From NCBI GenBank assembly GCA_020442465.1, contig JAGRJY010000064.1, forward strand, positions 1 through 58,187: DNA of 58,187 nt, in the 5' to 3' direction. Position 1 is the first letter of the stretch. Every line of letters starts with the position of its first letter. The notes beneath the pieces are model-generated. The model was not told the origin of the DNA. It was given only the letters and a program-made list of their open reading frames with translations, and made no database searches. Below, piece by piece: positions 42,265 to 50,151 of the stretch. The stretch comes from Lysobacterales bacterium (lineage in GTDB: Bacteria; Pseudomonadota; Gammaproteobacteria; Xanthomonadales; Xanthomonadaceae). A program made the translations under genes and the position numbers.

Positions 42265-43587
42265 ATTAACACGCTCGCAGGCCCGCAACGCGGCCCACAG
42301 CAGCTCGCGCTGTGGGGGGGCACCTTCGCATTCACCATCAGTTTCGCCGTCTGGACGATCTTCTCCATCATCGGTATCCAGATCAAGAGCGAGCTCAGCC
42401 TGAACGACACCGAGTTCGGCCTCCTGGTCGCCACTCCGATCCTGACCGGGTCGCTCTCGCGGATCTTCCTTGGCGTATGGACCGAGCAGTTCGGCGGTCG
42501 GATCGTTTTCACCGGCGTCATGCTGGCGGGCGCGCTGGCCACCTGGCTGCTGACCCTCGCACACAGTTACCCGATGTATCTGCTGGCGGCGTTGGGCATC
42601 GGAATCGCCGGTGGCAGCTTCACCGTGGTGATCACCTACGTCTCCAAGTGGTTTCCCAACGAGCGCCAAGGCACTGCGTTGGGCATTGTCGGTGCCGGCA
42701 ATATTGGCGCCGCCGTCACCAAGCTGCTGGCACCGCTGGTGATGGTGGCGCTCGGCTGGCAGGGCGTGGCGCAGATCTGGGCGGCTGCACTCGCCGCGGT
42801 GGCCGTGCTGTTCTATCTTTCCACGCGAGACGAGCCCGACCTGGTGGAGCGCCGCCGCCGCGGCGTGCAACCGGTACCGTTCATGGTGCAGATGCGGCCC
42901 TTGAAGAACCTTCAGGTCTGGCGCTTTTCCCTTTACTACTTCTTTGTATTCGGCGCCTTCGTGGCGCTGGCGCTATGGCTTCCCCGCTACCTGGTGGGCG
43001 CCTACGGCCTGGACCTGGCCACCGCCGGCATGATCGCCGCGGCGTACTCCATCCCTGCCAGCTTGTTCCGCATCGTCGGCGGTTGGGCATCCGACAAGTA
43101 CGGTGCCCGCAAAGTGATGTACTGGACTTTCATCGGCTCGGTCGTCTGCACCTTCCTGCTTTCCTATCCGACTACGAGCTACGTCGTGCAGGGCATAGAA
43201 GGCCCCATCCACTTTACGCTCGAGATGGGTGTGGTGCCGTTCACCGTGCTGGTGTTCGTACTCGGATTCTTCATGTCGCTCGGCAAGGCGGCGGTGTACA
43301 AGCACATCCCTGTCTACTATCCGGACAACGTCGGCTCGGTGGCCGGCGTAGTCGGCATGATCGGTGGCCTTGGCGGCTTCATCCTTCCGATCACCTTCGG
43401 TCTGATGAACGACCTGATAGGCGTCTGGACCAGCTGCTTCATGCTGCTGTTCGCCTTGGTGGCTACGGCACTGATCTGGATGCACTTCGCCATCCGCCGC
43501 ATGGAACGCAAGCGCTTCCCCCAGATCGAAAGCGAGACCGACCTTCCCGAGATCATGAGTGCAGCCGGCGCATCCGGTCAGCGTTGA
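42265..43587 (+). CDS. narK: NarK1-type nitrate transporter (MFS), non-canonical start codon
   Basis: About 440 aa, 12 TM helices, nitrate/proton symporter type. NarK1-like sequence begins well before the first in-frame ATG (42520): TFAFTISFAVWTIFSIIG and KSELSLNDTEFGLLVATPIL are coded from about 42325 and cannot be left out. Nitrate signatures are GIAGGSFTVVITYVSKWFP and LGKAAVYKHIPVYYP. Upstream in frame there is no ATG, GTG or TTG; ATT at 42265 (after AGAGA) or ATC at 42259 are the best guesses, CTG at 42199 another. The ATG at 42236 is in a different frame. The start is therefore uncertain, but the gene looks otherwise intact and ends the nar operon. Confidence 0.85.
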   Translation: MNTLAGPQRGPQQLALWGGTFAFTISFAVWTIFSIIGIQIKSELSLNDTEFGLLVATPILTGSLSRIFLGVWTEQFGGRIVFTGVMLAGALATWLLTLAHSYPMYLLAALGIGIAGGSFTVVITYVSKWFPNERQGTALGIVGAGNIGAAVTKLLAPLVMVALGWQGVAQIWAAALAAVAVLFYLSTRDEPDLVERRRRGVQPVPFMVQMRPLKNLQVWRFSLYYFFVFGAFVALALWLPRYLVGAYGLDLATAGMIAAAYSIPASLFRIVGGWASDKYGARKVMYWTFIGSVVCTFLLSYPTTSYVVQGIEGPIHFTLEMGVVPFTVLVFVLGFFMSLGKAAVYKHIPVYYPDNVGSVAGVVGMIGGLGGFILPITFGLMNDLIGVWTSCFMLLFALVATALIWMHFAIRRMERKRFPQIESETDLPEIMSAAGASGQR

Positions 43588-43725
43588 GCCGGAATGAATC
43601 GATCTCGGCTGTTTGCGCTCACATGGGGTGATGCGCGGTCACGGACCACGGGTCACCCTGGCTGCTGTGCATCCGGAGAAAACAACGACTCGCGGGTGCC
43701 CCGGCAAGCAAGGCGCCCGCCGCGG

Positions 43726-43956
43726 CTACCCGTTCGACAGAACGCGCCCCTCGTGATCGGTGACGATGCGAACGCGTCGTTTCCCATGCCAGAAGCTCAA
43801 GCGATAAAGGCCGAGTTCGGGGCCGGTACCTCGCTCCGATAGCGTGCGGATACGACCGGCATCCATCAGCCGGCGGAACTCGTCGATTGCCAGGCCGAGC
43901 TCTTCTGCAACCGCAGCGGCATCGACGTGGATCGTGGGCCGCGGCAACGGTGCCAT
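43726..43956 (-). CDS. DUF6522 family protein
   Basis: A 76-aa protein of the DUF6522 type: TIHVDAAAVAEELGLAIDEF at the N-terminus, then RGTGPELGLYRLSFWHGKRR. Members are small proteins seen near respiratory and denitrification genes; function unknown. The ATG at 43956 is 4 bp after the stop of the Cys-tailed gene; a GTG at 43980 would overlap it. It is the last gene of a five-gene FNR-box operon running from 46147. Confidence 0.75.
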   Translation of the reverse strand: MAPLPRPTIHVDAAAVAEELGLAIDEFRRLMDAGRIRTLSERGTGPELGLYRLSFWHGKRRVRIVTDHEGRVLSNG

Positions 43957-43960
43957 CGGA

Positions 43961-44200
43961 TCAGCCACCGCAGCCACCACAGCAATCGGAGGGCAACAGT
44001 GTGATCGCGGAGGGCTCCAGGGCGAGCCCCGATTCCTCGCCCAACCGCTGCAACTCGCGCGATGAAAGGCAGGTCGACAGCCGCAGGCTCAGCGTATCAG
44101 CAATGCGATCAAGGACGGCGCTCGGATCTTCGGCGATCAACAGCTGCGAGAATCGACCCGAATCGAACGGCGCGGTTGGCAAGTTGATAAGGTACTGCAT
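43961..44200 (-). CDS. Small protein with C-terminal SDCCGGCGG motif (paralogue of 23108-23353)
   Basis: A 79-aa protein of unknown function. GGAGGAA sits six nt before the ATG, a strong ribosome site. It aligns with the protein at 23108: LINLPTAPFD against MISLPTLDLQ, TLSLRLSTCLSSRELQRLGE against ALRIRSALDLQSVHRLAAGL, and an almost identical tail SDCCGGCG(G). The tail could ligate a metal or cluster. It is the fourth gene of the operon 46147-43726, between a TDT transporter and DUF6522. Two paralogues in two FNR-box operons suggest a role in anaerobic respiration. Confidence 0.75.
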   Translation of the reverse strand: MQYLINLPTAPFDSGRFSQLLIAEDPSAVLDRIADTLSLRLSTCLSSRELQRLGEESGLALEPSAITLLPSDCCGGCGG

Positions 44201-44272
44201 GATTCCTCCGGCGGTGGGTGATGGGGACAAGTCCACGCCTTCGACCTGGTGCTCAAGCCACGAGCGTCGTTG

Positions 44273-45343
44273 TCATCTGCATGACGCGTGGCGCAGGCGA
44301 CACAGACCGTCCTGGGCAAAGCCAAGGACGACCAGGCTCCAGGCCGCCAAAGCGAAGACCAGCATGGTCTGCGGCAGGAACGCCAGGAATGGCAGCGCCA
44401 GCGCTTCGGTCAATTGCTGGGTGCAGGCCGCGTACATGCCGATGGGAAACACCGCGCCCCAGTAGAGCGGGTCGTAGCGCAACGGAAAGCGCTGGAGCAG
44501 GTGCCGCCAGATCGCCAGCAGTACGAGCATCGGGATCCACCAGGTTCCAGTTGCCCAGTAGAACACTGTGAACCCCTTCAGGAATGGCAGGAGTGATTGC
44601 AGGAAGGGTGCATCCGGAGCGTTGAGGATCAGCTGGCAGCCGGCCAGTGTGGAAATGGCCATGGCGCCCATGTTTATCCAGTATGGTGGCGACAGGTCGG
44701 CGGGAGAGAATGCGAAGAATGTGTAGCGGTAAAAGATCAGCGACATCATCCATATGTAGAGCATGCCGCCCCAAAGCCACATCGACAGTGCGAAAAAGTT
44801 GAGTTCCAGCCGGTAGGGTTGCCCAAGCCGGCTCGCGAGCAGGGCCGACAACACAGCGAGCGACTGAGTCGATACGACCGCCAGCAACCAGCCGCCGTTG
44901 ATGCCTTTGTCCAGCGTCGGTTTGTCGGCCTTGACCACCAGAACAGTGAATACCGTGTACGTCAGCAGTAGCCACAGCAGCAGTGCCAGGCCCCAAAGCG
45001 CCAGAGCGACGATGTGTCCGTCTGCAATCAGTAGAAACTGACTGCCAAGTACGGCAGTTGCGGCGACGGCTGTGAAGAATCCCGGTGCCCGCAGATGGTC
45101 GAAAAGATCGGCCGCCATGCGTCGGGGCCAGCGCCAGGCACGCGCGAGGTAGGCAAGCCAGAGACCAGCGTAGATCAGGCCGTTGACGAGGAACAGGGCC
45201 CATGACAGCCGGGGCCAGTCCAGCAGATGCGCGGCCACCGAGACTATGCCGGTCGCCATCGCCATGCCGAAGTAGGCCGGAGACAGTCCGGCCAACTGCT
45301 CGCTCAGTGCAGCTCCGCGACCCGCCCTCACCTCCTCGCTCAT
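44273..45343 (-). CDS. TDT/TehA (SLAC1)-family membrane transporter
   Basis: A 356-aa protein with about ten TM helices of the tellurite-resistance/dicarboxylate transporter (TDT) family, which includes TehA and plant SLAC1 anion channels. Family features include LSPAYFGMAMATGIVSVAAH at the start, AVVSTQSLAVLSALLA, and then FWATGTWW-like and YDPLYWGAVFPIGMYA segments. In a nitrate/nitrite context it may move an anion such as nitrite, but substrate is unknown. The ATG at 45343 is used; a TTG lies at 45355. It is third in the operon. Confidence 0.85.
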   Translation of the reverse strand: MSEEVRAGRGAALSEQLAGLSPAYFGMAMATGIVSVAAHLLDWPRLSWALFLVNGLIYAGLWLAYLARAWRWPRRMAADLFDHLRAPGFFTAVAATAVLGSQFLLIADGHIVALALWGLALLLWLLLTYTVFTVLVVKADKPTLDKGINGGWLLAVVSTQSLAVLSALLASRLGQPYRLELNFFALSMWLWGGMLYIWMMSLIFYRYTFFAFSPADLSPPYWINMGAMAISTLAGCQLILNAPDAPFLQSLLPFLKGFTVFYWATGTWWIPMLVLLAIWRHLLQRFPLRYDPLYWGAVFPIGMYAACTQQLTEALALPFLAFLPQTMLVFALAAWSLVVLGFAQDGLCRLRHASCR

Positions 45344-45365
45344 GGCCGCAGCCAAGCTGCCGTTG

Positions 45366-45713
45366 CTAGAACGGCAAGGGCAACGGCTCGCCGGACAGAT
45401 GCGCGAGGAACATGAAGCCGGAGACCAGCACCGCGTTGATCGTCCAAGCCACCGTCAGGTACCTTGCGATCGTGCCGTACAGCGGCGTGTCGGTGTTGTC
45501 GGCGTCGACCCAAATGGCGCGCATGATCCACGCGGTGTAAATCAGAAAACCCGCTAGCAGCAGGCCCAATGTGAGGTGGTTGACCTGGGAGTAGGCGAGC
45601 ACGATGCCGGCGAACAGCAAGTGGCTGAGCAGCACGCCGTAGATCCAGAACACGATCCACAACCGTGTACGACCCTTGGCGTCAGGGGACAGGAAGGCAG
45701 TGCGCGCGCTCAT
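45366..45713 (-). CDS. Small membrane protein, unknown function
   Basis: A 115-aa protein with three predicted TM helices (LWIVFWIYGVLLSHLLFAGI, LGLLLAGFLIYTAWIMRAIW and LTVAWTINAVLVSGFMFLAH). I do not recognise the family. GGAGG lies seven nt before the ATG. It sits 29 bp after the 45743-46147 gene and 22 bp before the TDT transporter, so it may be an accessory subunit of that transporter. Confidence 0.7.
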   Translation of the reverse strand: MSARTAFLSPDAKGRTRLWIVFWIYGVLLSHLLFAGIVLAYSQVNHLTLGLLLAGFLIYTAWIMRAIWVDADNTDTPLYGTIARYLTVAWTINAVLVSGFMFLAHLSGEPLPLPF

Positions 45714-45742
45714 GGCGGATCCTCCGATAATGACGCGGGTAT

Positions 45743-46147
45743 TCAGGTGGCCTGCAGCTGCACCAGCTCGCCATCACGGTCGACGGCGAGAAACTGCGCG
45801 ATTCGCCCGCTCTTGATCTGCTCGACCATCATCTGCAGCGGCTGCACCGCCTCGTCGCTGTTCGGCGGGTGGCCACCTCGACCGGGAAGCGCGCCAACAA
45901 AAAGGATATGCCAGTCGAGTCCGGTAAGCTCCGACTCCAGCCTCAAACTGCGGAAGTCGACGATCTCCTCCGCCCGCTTGTCAACACACAGCACGGGGGC
46001 CAAAGCCCCCCCCTCCCCGCGCTGAAAGGCGGATCTCTGCGCCTCGCTGGCATCCGCAGGCAGCTCTGCACTCGCAAACACGAGCAGCAGACGCTGGGGC
46101 TCAGGCTGACGACAGGCAATAGCGAGCAGATCGTCGAAGGTTTGCAT
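45743..46147 (-). CDS. Conserved hypothetical protein (often mislabelled ribonucleotide reductase subunit alpha)
   Basis: A 134-aa protein starting MQTFDDLLAIACRQPEPQRL, with LLLVFASAELPADASEAQRS and ALPGRGGHPPNSDEAVQPLQ. It resembles a conserved family in beta- and gammaproteobacteria that databases often call ribonucleotide reductase subunit alpha, a name not supported by any catalytic feature here. It is the first gene of the five-gene operon ending in DUF6522, with an FNR box centred 63.5 bp before the ATG at 46147. Confidence 0.75.
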   Translation of the reverse strand: MQTFDDLLAIACRQPEPQRLLLVFASAELPADASEAQRSAFQRGEGGALAPVLCVDKRAEEIVDFRSLRLESELTGLDWHILFVGALPGRGGHPPNSDEAVQPLQMMVEQIKSGRIAQFLAVDRDGELVQLQAT

Positions 46148-46203
46148 AGTGACCAGAACAAGCGCGACCAGACCCATGCTGGGACTTTCGAGGGCTAGCG
46201 TCC

Positions 46204-46217
46204 TTGACCTGCATCAA
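46204..46217 (-). promoter_or_regulatory. FNR-type box of the 46147-43726 operon
   Basis: TTGACCTGCATCAA, 9 of 10 fixed positions. It is centred 63.5 bp before the start at 46147 on the minus strand. Confidence 0.75.
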
Positions 46218-46294
46218 GGCACAACCCGACGGATTCCTGTCCCAGCAGGATCGAGTGTCCCGCATTACTTCACCCAAGTGCAACGCGTGGGCAC

Positions 46295-46308
46295 TTGACC
46301 CTCATCAA
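46295..46308 (+). promoter_or_regulatory. FNR-type box of the DnrO-like gene
   Basis: TTGACCCTCATCAA, 9 of 10 fixed positions. It is centred 65.5 bp before the ATG at 46367. With 46204-46217 it forms a back-to-back pair serving divergent genes. Confidence 0.75.
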
Positions 46309-46366
46309 GGTCTGCTTCGGCGAACAGGTCGACCATAAAAGTCCCCCTCGCTGAGGTAAGCCGACC

Positions 46367-46831
46367 ATGTCGCGCATGCTGATCCTCTTGCTCTTCCAAC
46401 TCGGTCTCGTCCCGCTGGTGGCAGCTGCAAACCCCATCGACAAGTCCCCCCCAGAAGTCACGTCTGCCGGCCACACCCATACCCGACCGGGACACGAACT
46501 CGAGGCTCCCGCCGAGCGCTGGCACGCCGATGCCGCCCTGAGCGCTGGCATGGGTCAGCTGGCGGAGCTGAGCGAGCAGCTGTCTGCCCTGCAATCAGAC
46601 GCGGAGCCCGCACAGCTGGACCTGATCGGCGTCAGCATCGAGAAGACTGTGCAGCGCATGTTCGCCGAATGTCGCCTGGCGCCGGAGCCAGACGCTGCCC
46701 TTCACGGGCTACTTGCCGAGGTGCTCGACGCCAGGCATGCACTGCAGAAGGATCGCGGGGCGATCTCAGCAAAGATTTCCCTCGACTCCGTGCTGGCCCG
46801 CTACCGAGAGTGGTTCATCGAACCCAAGTGA
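46367..46831 (+). CDS. Periplasmic DnrO-like protein
   Basis: A 154-aa protein with a signal peptide (MSRMLILLLFQLGLVPLVAA). The mature N-terminus is His-rich (AGHTHTRPGHELEAPAERW), and the body contains MGQLAELSEQLSALQ and IEKTVQRMFAECRLAPEPDA, a pattern I associate with proteins annotated DnrO in denitrifying beta- and gammaproteobacteria. The conserved Cys and His could bind a metal or heme. Function is not established. It has its own FNR box and is divergent from the 46147 operon. Confidence 0.7.
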   Translation: MSRMLILLLFQLGLVPLVAAANPIDKSPPEVTSAGHTHTRPGHELEAPAERWHADAALSAGMGQLAELSEQLSALQSDAEPAQLDLIGVSIEKTVQRMFAECRLAPEPDAALHGLLAEVLDARHALQKDRGAISAKISLDSVLARYREWFIEPK

Positions 46832-46896
46832 TTCAGTCCACCCTGTCAGCGCGCGACGGAGTGCTGCGTCGGTTGGCCGACCGCAGATGCTGACGC

Positions 46897-48399
46897 TCAG
46901 TCGGAACCCGGTGTGGTCAGGGAGCTTGAAGCGCCCGCCATGACCCGCTCCCACACCGCAGCCATGCGCCGCCCGACCTCCGCATCAGGCTCGATCGGCT
47001 GTGACCAAGCGCGCCGGGTTTCGCCGGGCAGCTTGCGGGTGGCATCGATGCCGAGCTTGGAGCCGAGGTTTGGCTCGGGGCTGGCAAAATCGAGGTAATC
47101 GATCGGGGTGTTCTCGACCAGCAAAGTGTCGCGGGCCGGATCGACCCGGGTCGAGACCGCCCAGATCACATCACTCCACTGCCGGACATCGATGTCCTCG
47201 TCGGTAACGATGACGAACTTGGTGTAGGTGAACTGGCGCAGGTAGGACCAGATGCCCATCATGATGCGCCGCGCATGGCCGGGATAGCGCTTGCGGATGC
47301 TCACCACGGCAATGCGGTAGGAGCAGGCCTCGGGCGGCAGATGGAAGTCGACGATCTCGGGAAACACCCGACGCAGGATCGGCACGAACACATCGTTCAG
47401 ACTCATCGCAAGCACCGAGGGCTCGTCCCAGGGCGCCCGGCCCATATAGCTGCCCTGATAGATGGCATCGCGGCGCAGGCGCATGCGCTGCACGGTGAAC
47501 ACCGGAAACTCGCCCTGCGCGTTGTAGTAGCCGGTGTGGTCGCCGAACGGGCCCTCCAGCGCGGCATCGCCGGGCAGGATGTGGCCTTCGAGCAGGATCT
47601 CGGCACCGGCCGGGGCATCCAGGCCAGTCAGCGCGCTGCGCCAGACCCGCGAACGCTCGCCGCGCAGCAGGCCGGCGAACTCGAATTCGGACAGCGTATC
47701 CGGCACCGGTGCCACCGCCGCCAGCAGGGTCGCCGGATCGACCCCGATCGCCACCAGCAGGGGGAACGGCGTGTCGGGATGCGCCTGCTGCCACTCGGCA
47801 AAATCCAGCGCGCCGCCGCGGTGCGGCAGCCAGCGCATGATCAGCCGGTTTGGCCCGATCAACTGCTGGCGGTAGATGGCGATGTTCTGCCGGCGCTTGT
47901 TCGGCCCTCGGGTGATCACCAGGCCCAGAGTGAGCAGGCGCCCGACATCCTGCGGCCAGCAGCGCTGGATCGGCAGCGTCGCAAGATCGATATCCTCGGC
48001 CTCGATCACCTGCTCGTTGAAGGCCGCCTGCTCGACCCGCTTGGGCGCCACGTGCACCAGCTGGGCCAGCTCCGGCCAGTTCGAAAGCGCCTCGCGCAGG
48101 CTGGCCGGCCAACGCGGCTCCTTCAGCGCCGCCAGCAGCTCGCCCAGCTCGTGCAGCGAGGACAGCGGCCGGCCGCTCAGCGCCAGCTCGATCCGCCGCC
48201 GCGCGCCGTACACATTGCCGAGAAACCGATGCGGCGAGTCCTTGACCTGGCGCAGCAGCAAGGCCGGCCCATCCTGACGCCGGCTGTGCAGGCACAGCGC
48301 AGTGCTTTCCAGGTCGCTTTCCACCGGCGCATCCACGCAGCGCAGCTCGCCGCGGGCAGCCAGCGCATCGATGAAGCTGCGGAGATCGTGAAAAGCCAT
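46897..48399 (-). CDS. ubiD: UbiD-family decarboxylase (3-octaprenyl-4-hydroxybenzoate carboxy-lyase)
   Basis: A 500-aa prenylated-FMN-dependent decarboxylase. Motifs are HRFLGNVYGARRRIELALSG, LEGPFGDHTGYYNAQGEFPV, YQGSYMGRAPWDEPS and VIVTDEDIDVRQWSDVIWAV, the last carrying conserved acidic residues. The likely role is decarboxylation in ubiquinone synthesis, consistent with UbiU/V/T in this window; a different aromatic substrate is possible. The ATG at 48399 has GGAG eight nt upstream; an in-frame start at 48426 is the alternative. An FNR box lies 118 bp upstream. The UbiX flavin prenyltransferase is not in the window. Confidence 0.92.
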   Translation of the reverse strand: MAFHDLRSFIDALAARGELRCVDAPVESDLESTALCLHSRRQDGPALLLRQVKDSPHRFLGNVYGARRRIELALSGRPLSSLHELGELLAALKEPRWPASLREALSNWPELAQLVHVAPKRVEQAAFNEQVIEAEDIDLATLPIQRCWPQDVGRLLTLGLVITRGPNKRRQNIAIYRQQLIGPNRLIMRWLPHRGGALDFAEWQQAHPDTPFPLLVAIGVDPATLLAAVAPVPDTLSEFEFAGLLRGERSRVWRSALTGLDAPAGAEILLEGHILPGDAALEGPFGDHTGYYNAQGEFPVFTVQRMRLRRDAIYQGSYMGRAPWDEPSVLAMSLNDVFVPILRRVFPEIVDFHLPPEACSYRIAVVSIRKRYPGHARRIMMGIWSYLRQFTYTKFVIVTDEDIDVRQWSDVIWAVSTRVDPARDTLLVENTPIDYLDFASPEPNLGSKLGIDATRKLPGETRRAWSQPIEPDAEVGRRMAAVWERVMAGASSSLTTPGSD

Positions 48400-48510
48400 G
48401 TGCGCTGCTCCGCGGTAGGTGGACATGACGCGCAACGGGCCGTCGACGGCCGCCCCGCTGCGCGGGGACGCTGGGGAACCTGAACTTCTCACTTCAGCCC
48501 GCAGAGCGCC

Positions 48511-48524
48511 CTGATCCAGATCAG
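48511..48524. promoter_or_regulatory. FNR/Anr-type box between ubiD and the DUF2249 gene
   Basis: CTGATCCAGATCAG, 8 of 10 fixed positions with fully complementary half-sites. It is centred exactly 41.5 bp before the ATG at 48559, so a class II promoter would start transcription at the start codon. Confidence 0.75.
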
Positions 48525-48558
48525 CGCCAAGTCCCTTGGCGCCTGCTGCAATGCCCGC

Positions 48559-48816
48559 ATGGAGATGCCCGACACTGATTGCAGAGCGCCGCTCGATCTG
48601 CGCCATCTGCCCCCGCCAGAACCGCTGCTGCAGATCGAGCAGGCGCTGGCCCGGCTGCCCGCCGGGGCGGTACTTCAGGCGCATACGCCGATGCTTCCCG
48701 CTCCACTGCTGGCACGGCTTGAGGAGGCGGGCTGGGAGTACGCGTTACGCGTGCTGCAGGATGGCAGCACGATCGTCGCCATCCGCCGACCCGGGCAGCG
48801 GGCCGCTACGCGGTGA
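48559..48816 (+). CDS. DUF2249 domain protein
   Basis: An 85-aa protein that is one DUF2249 domain: LDLRHLPPPEPLLQIEQALA, then LARLEEAGWEYALRVLQDGS. This is a SirA/TusA-like fold found near nitric-oxide and denitrification genes; function unknown. A GTGA overlap couples it to the following membrane protein. The FNR box position predicts a leaderless or nearly leaderless transcript. Confidence 0.85.
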   Translation: MEMPDTDCRAPLDLRHLPPPEPLLQIEQALARLPAGAVLQAHTPMLPAPLLARLEEAGWEYALRVLQDGSTIVAIRRPGQRAATR

Positions 48817-50087
48817 GACTGGCGGGTGCCCGCGCGCCAACGGTGCGCATTCCTCTCGCACACTTCTTAGCGATTCCATTCTGGCTATTGGTCGCCGCAT
48901 GGCTGTTCGCCAGCAGCTGCGAAGCGCTGCAGGCATCGCGCTGGGCGCCCGCGAGTTTGGCTCAGGTGCACGTGCTGCTGCTCGGTGTGCTGGGTAACGG
49001 CATGCTGGGCAGCCTGCAGCAGTTCCTGCCGGTCGCCACTGGCGCCGATACCCGGCGGCTACAGCGCGCCGGAACTACTCTGTTCACGCTGTTCAATCTG
49101 GGCCTTGGACTGTTGGTCGCGGGATTCCTGCATCAGTCCGCCTGGCGTGGCTGGGGCGGCAGCCTGCTTGCTCTCGCCCTGCTTCCGTTCGCGGCGCTGG
49201 CGCTGCATGCGCTGGGTCGCGCAGGTCTTGCCGTCACCACTCGCTGGCAGCTGGCCATCGCGCTGGCCTGTCTTGCCAGCGCCGGCGCACTCGGTCTGTG
49301 GCTGGCCCTTGCGCGCGGCCCGCTCCCCGCGCTGTCGCATGCGCAGACGGTGGACCTGCATGCGTTGCTGGGCCTAGCAGTGGGGGTAACCGCACTGCTG
49401 GCTGCGATAGGCGCGGTGGTGCTGCCGATGTTCCAGGGCCTCGCGCGCTGGTCCGAGCGCAGCCAGCAGACCGCCTGGCTGGCGGCCTCGGTCGTCTTTC
49501 TGACCGCGTTGAGTTCGCGCCTTCTAGGCGTCGTCGACAGCGTGGCACTTGCCCTGCTCGCAGCCCTGCCCGCAGTGTGGCTGGGCGCGTGCGTACTGTA
49601 TGGCCAGTGGCGGCGCAGTAGCCGTCGCCGGCCGGGCCTGGTGCGCGCCTGGTGCTTCGGCTGGCTGTTGCTCGTTGGCGCCGTGCTGCTGGCAGGCTTC
49701 GGCCACGCTAGACATCCCCCGGCGCTGCCCGCAGCGGCCTGGCTGCTGCTCGCCAGCGCGCTGCCCTTGCTGCTGCAGGGCATGCTGCTGGAGATCCTTC
49801 CCTTCCTGCACTGGAACCGTCTGGTGCTGGCCCGCCCACCGGGCAGCCACGCCCATCTTCCGGGTGTCGATGCGCTGCTACCGGAGCGCGACAAGCAGGC
49901 GCTGCTGCTACTTAACGGGCTATTTACGTTGTGCATCGTGCTGGCGGCGCTGGGCGATGGTCCGTCGATGTGGGTGGCCAGCGGTGCCCTGCTCGCCCTG
50001 CAGGCGGTGGCCCTGCTCGTCGTCATGCTGCGCTGTCTGAGCCGGGTGTCGCGGGTGCTCAAAGAGTTCGGACTGACCGCCGCCTGA
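48813..50087 (+). CDS. NnrS-like polytopic membrane protein
   Basis: A 424-aa protein with about 12 TM helices and a GTG start overlapping the DUF2249 stop. Histidines within helices (LAQVHVLLLGVLGNGMLGSL, DLHALLGLAVGVTALLAAIG, ILPFLHWNRLVLA) suggest heme or copper binding, as in NnrS and heme-copper oxidase-like proteins of denitrifiers. It could respond to nitric oxide or handle heme. NnrS membership is inferred from topology and context, not from a clear signature. A box for the next gene overlaps its stop codon. Confidence 0.7.
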   Translation: MRLAGARAPTVRIPLAHFLAIPFWLLVAAWLFASSCEALQASRWAPASLAQVHVLLLGVLGNGMLGSLQQFLPVATGADTRRLQRAGTTLFTLFNLGLGLLVAGFLHQSAWRGWGGSLLALALLPFAALALHALGRAGLAVTTRWQLAIALACLASAGALGLWLALARGPLPALSHAQTVDLHALLGLAVGVTALLAAIGAVVLPMFQGLARWSERSQQTAWLAASVVFLTALSSRLLGVVDSVALALLAALPAVWLGACVLYGQWRRSSRRRPGLVRAWCFGWLLLVGAVLLAGFGHARHPPALPAAAWLLLASALPLLLQGMLLEILPFLHWNRLVLARPPGSHAHLPGVDALLPERDKQALLLLNGLFTLCIVLAALGDGPSMWVASGALLALQAVALLVVMLRCLSRVSRVLKEFGLTAA

Positions 50088-50097
50088 TCCAGGTCAA
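50084..50097 (+). promoter_or_regulatory. FNR/Anr-type box for the small gene at 50152
   Basis: CTGATCCAGGTCAA, 8 of 10 fixed positions. It overlaps the stop codon of the upstream gene (TGA at 50085-50087). The centre is 61.5 bp before the ATG at 50152. Confidence 0.75.
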
Positions 50098-50151
50098 TGG
50101 CGCCGCCACGGCTGCGCACGCAGACTGGAAACCCACACAGGAGACAGCGCC

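Noticed and set aside
42312..43631. 439-codon plus-strand ORF over narK1
   Set aside because: Arg/His-rich shadow; the true frame has 12 TM helices and nitrate signatures.
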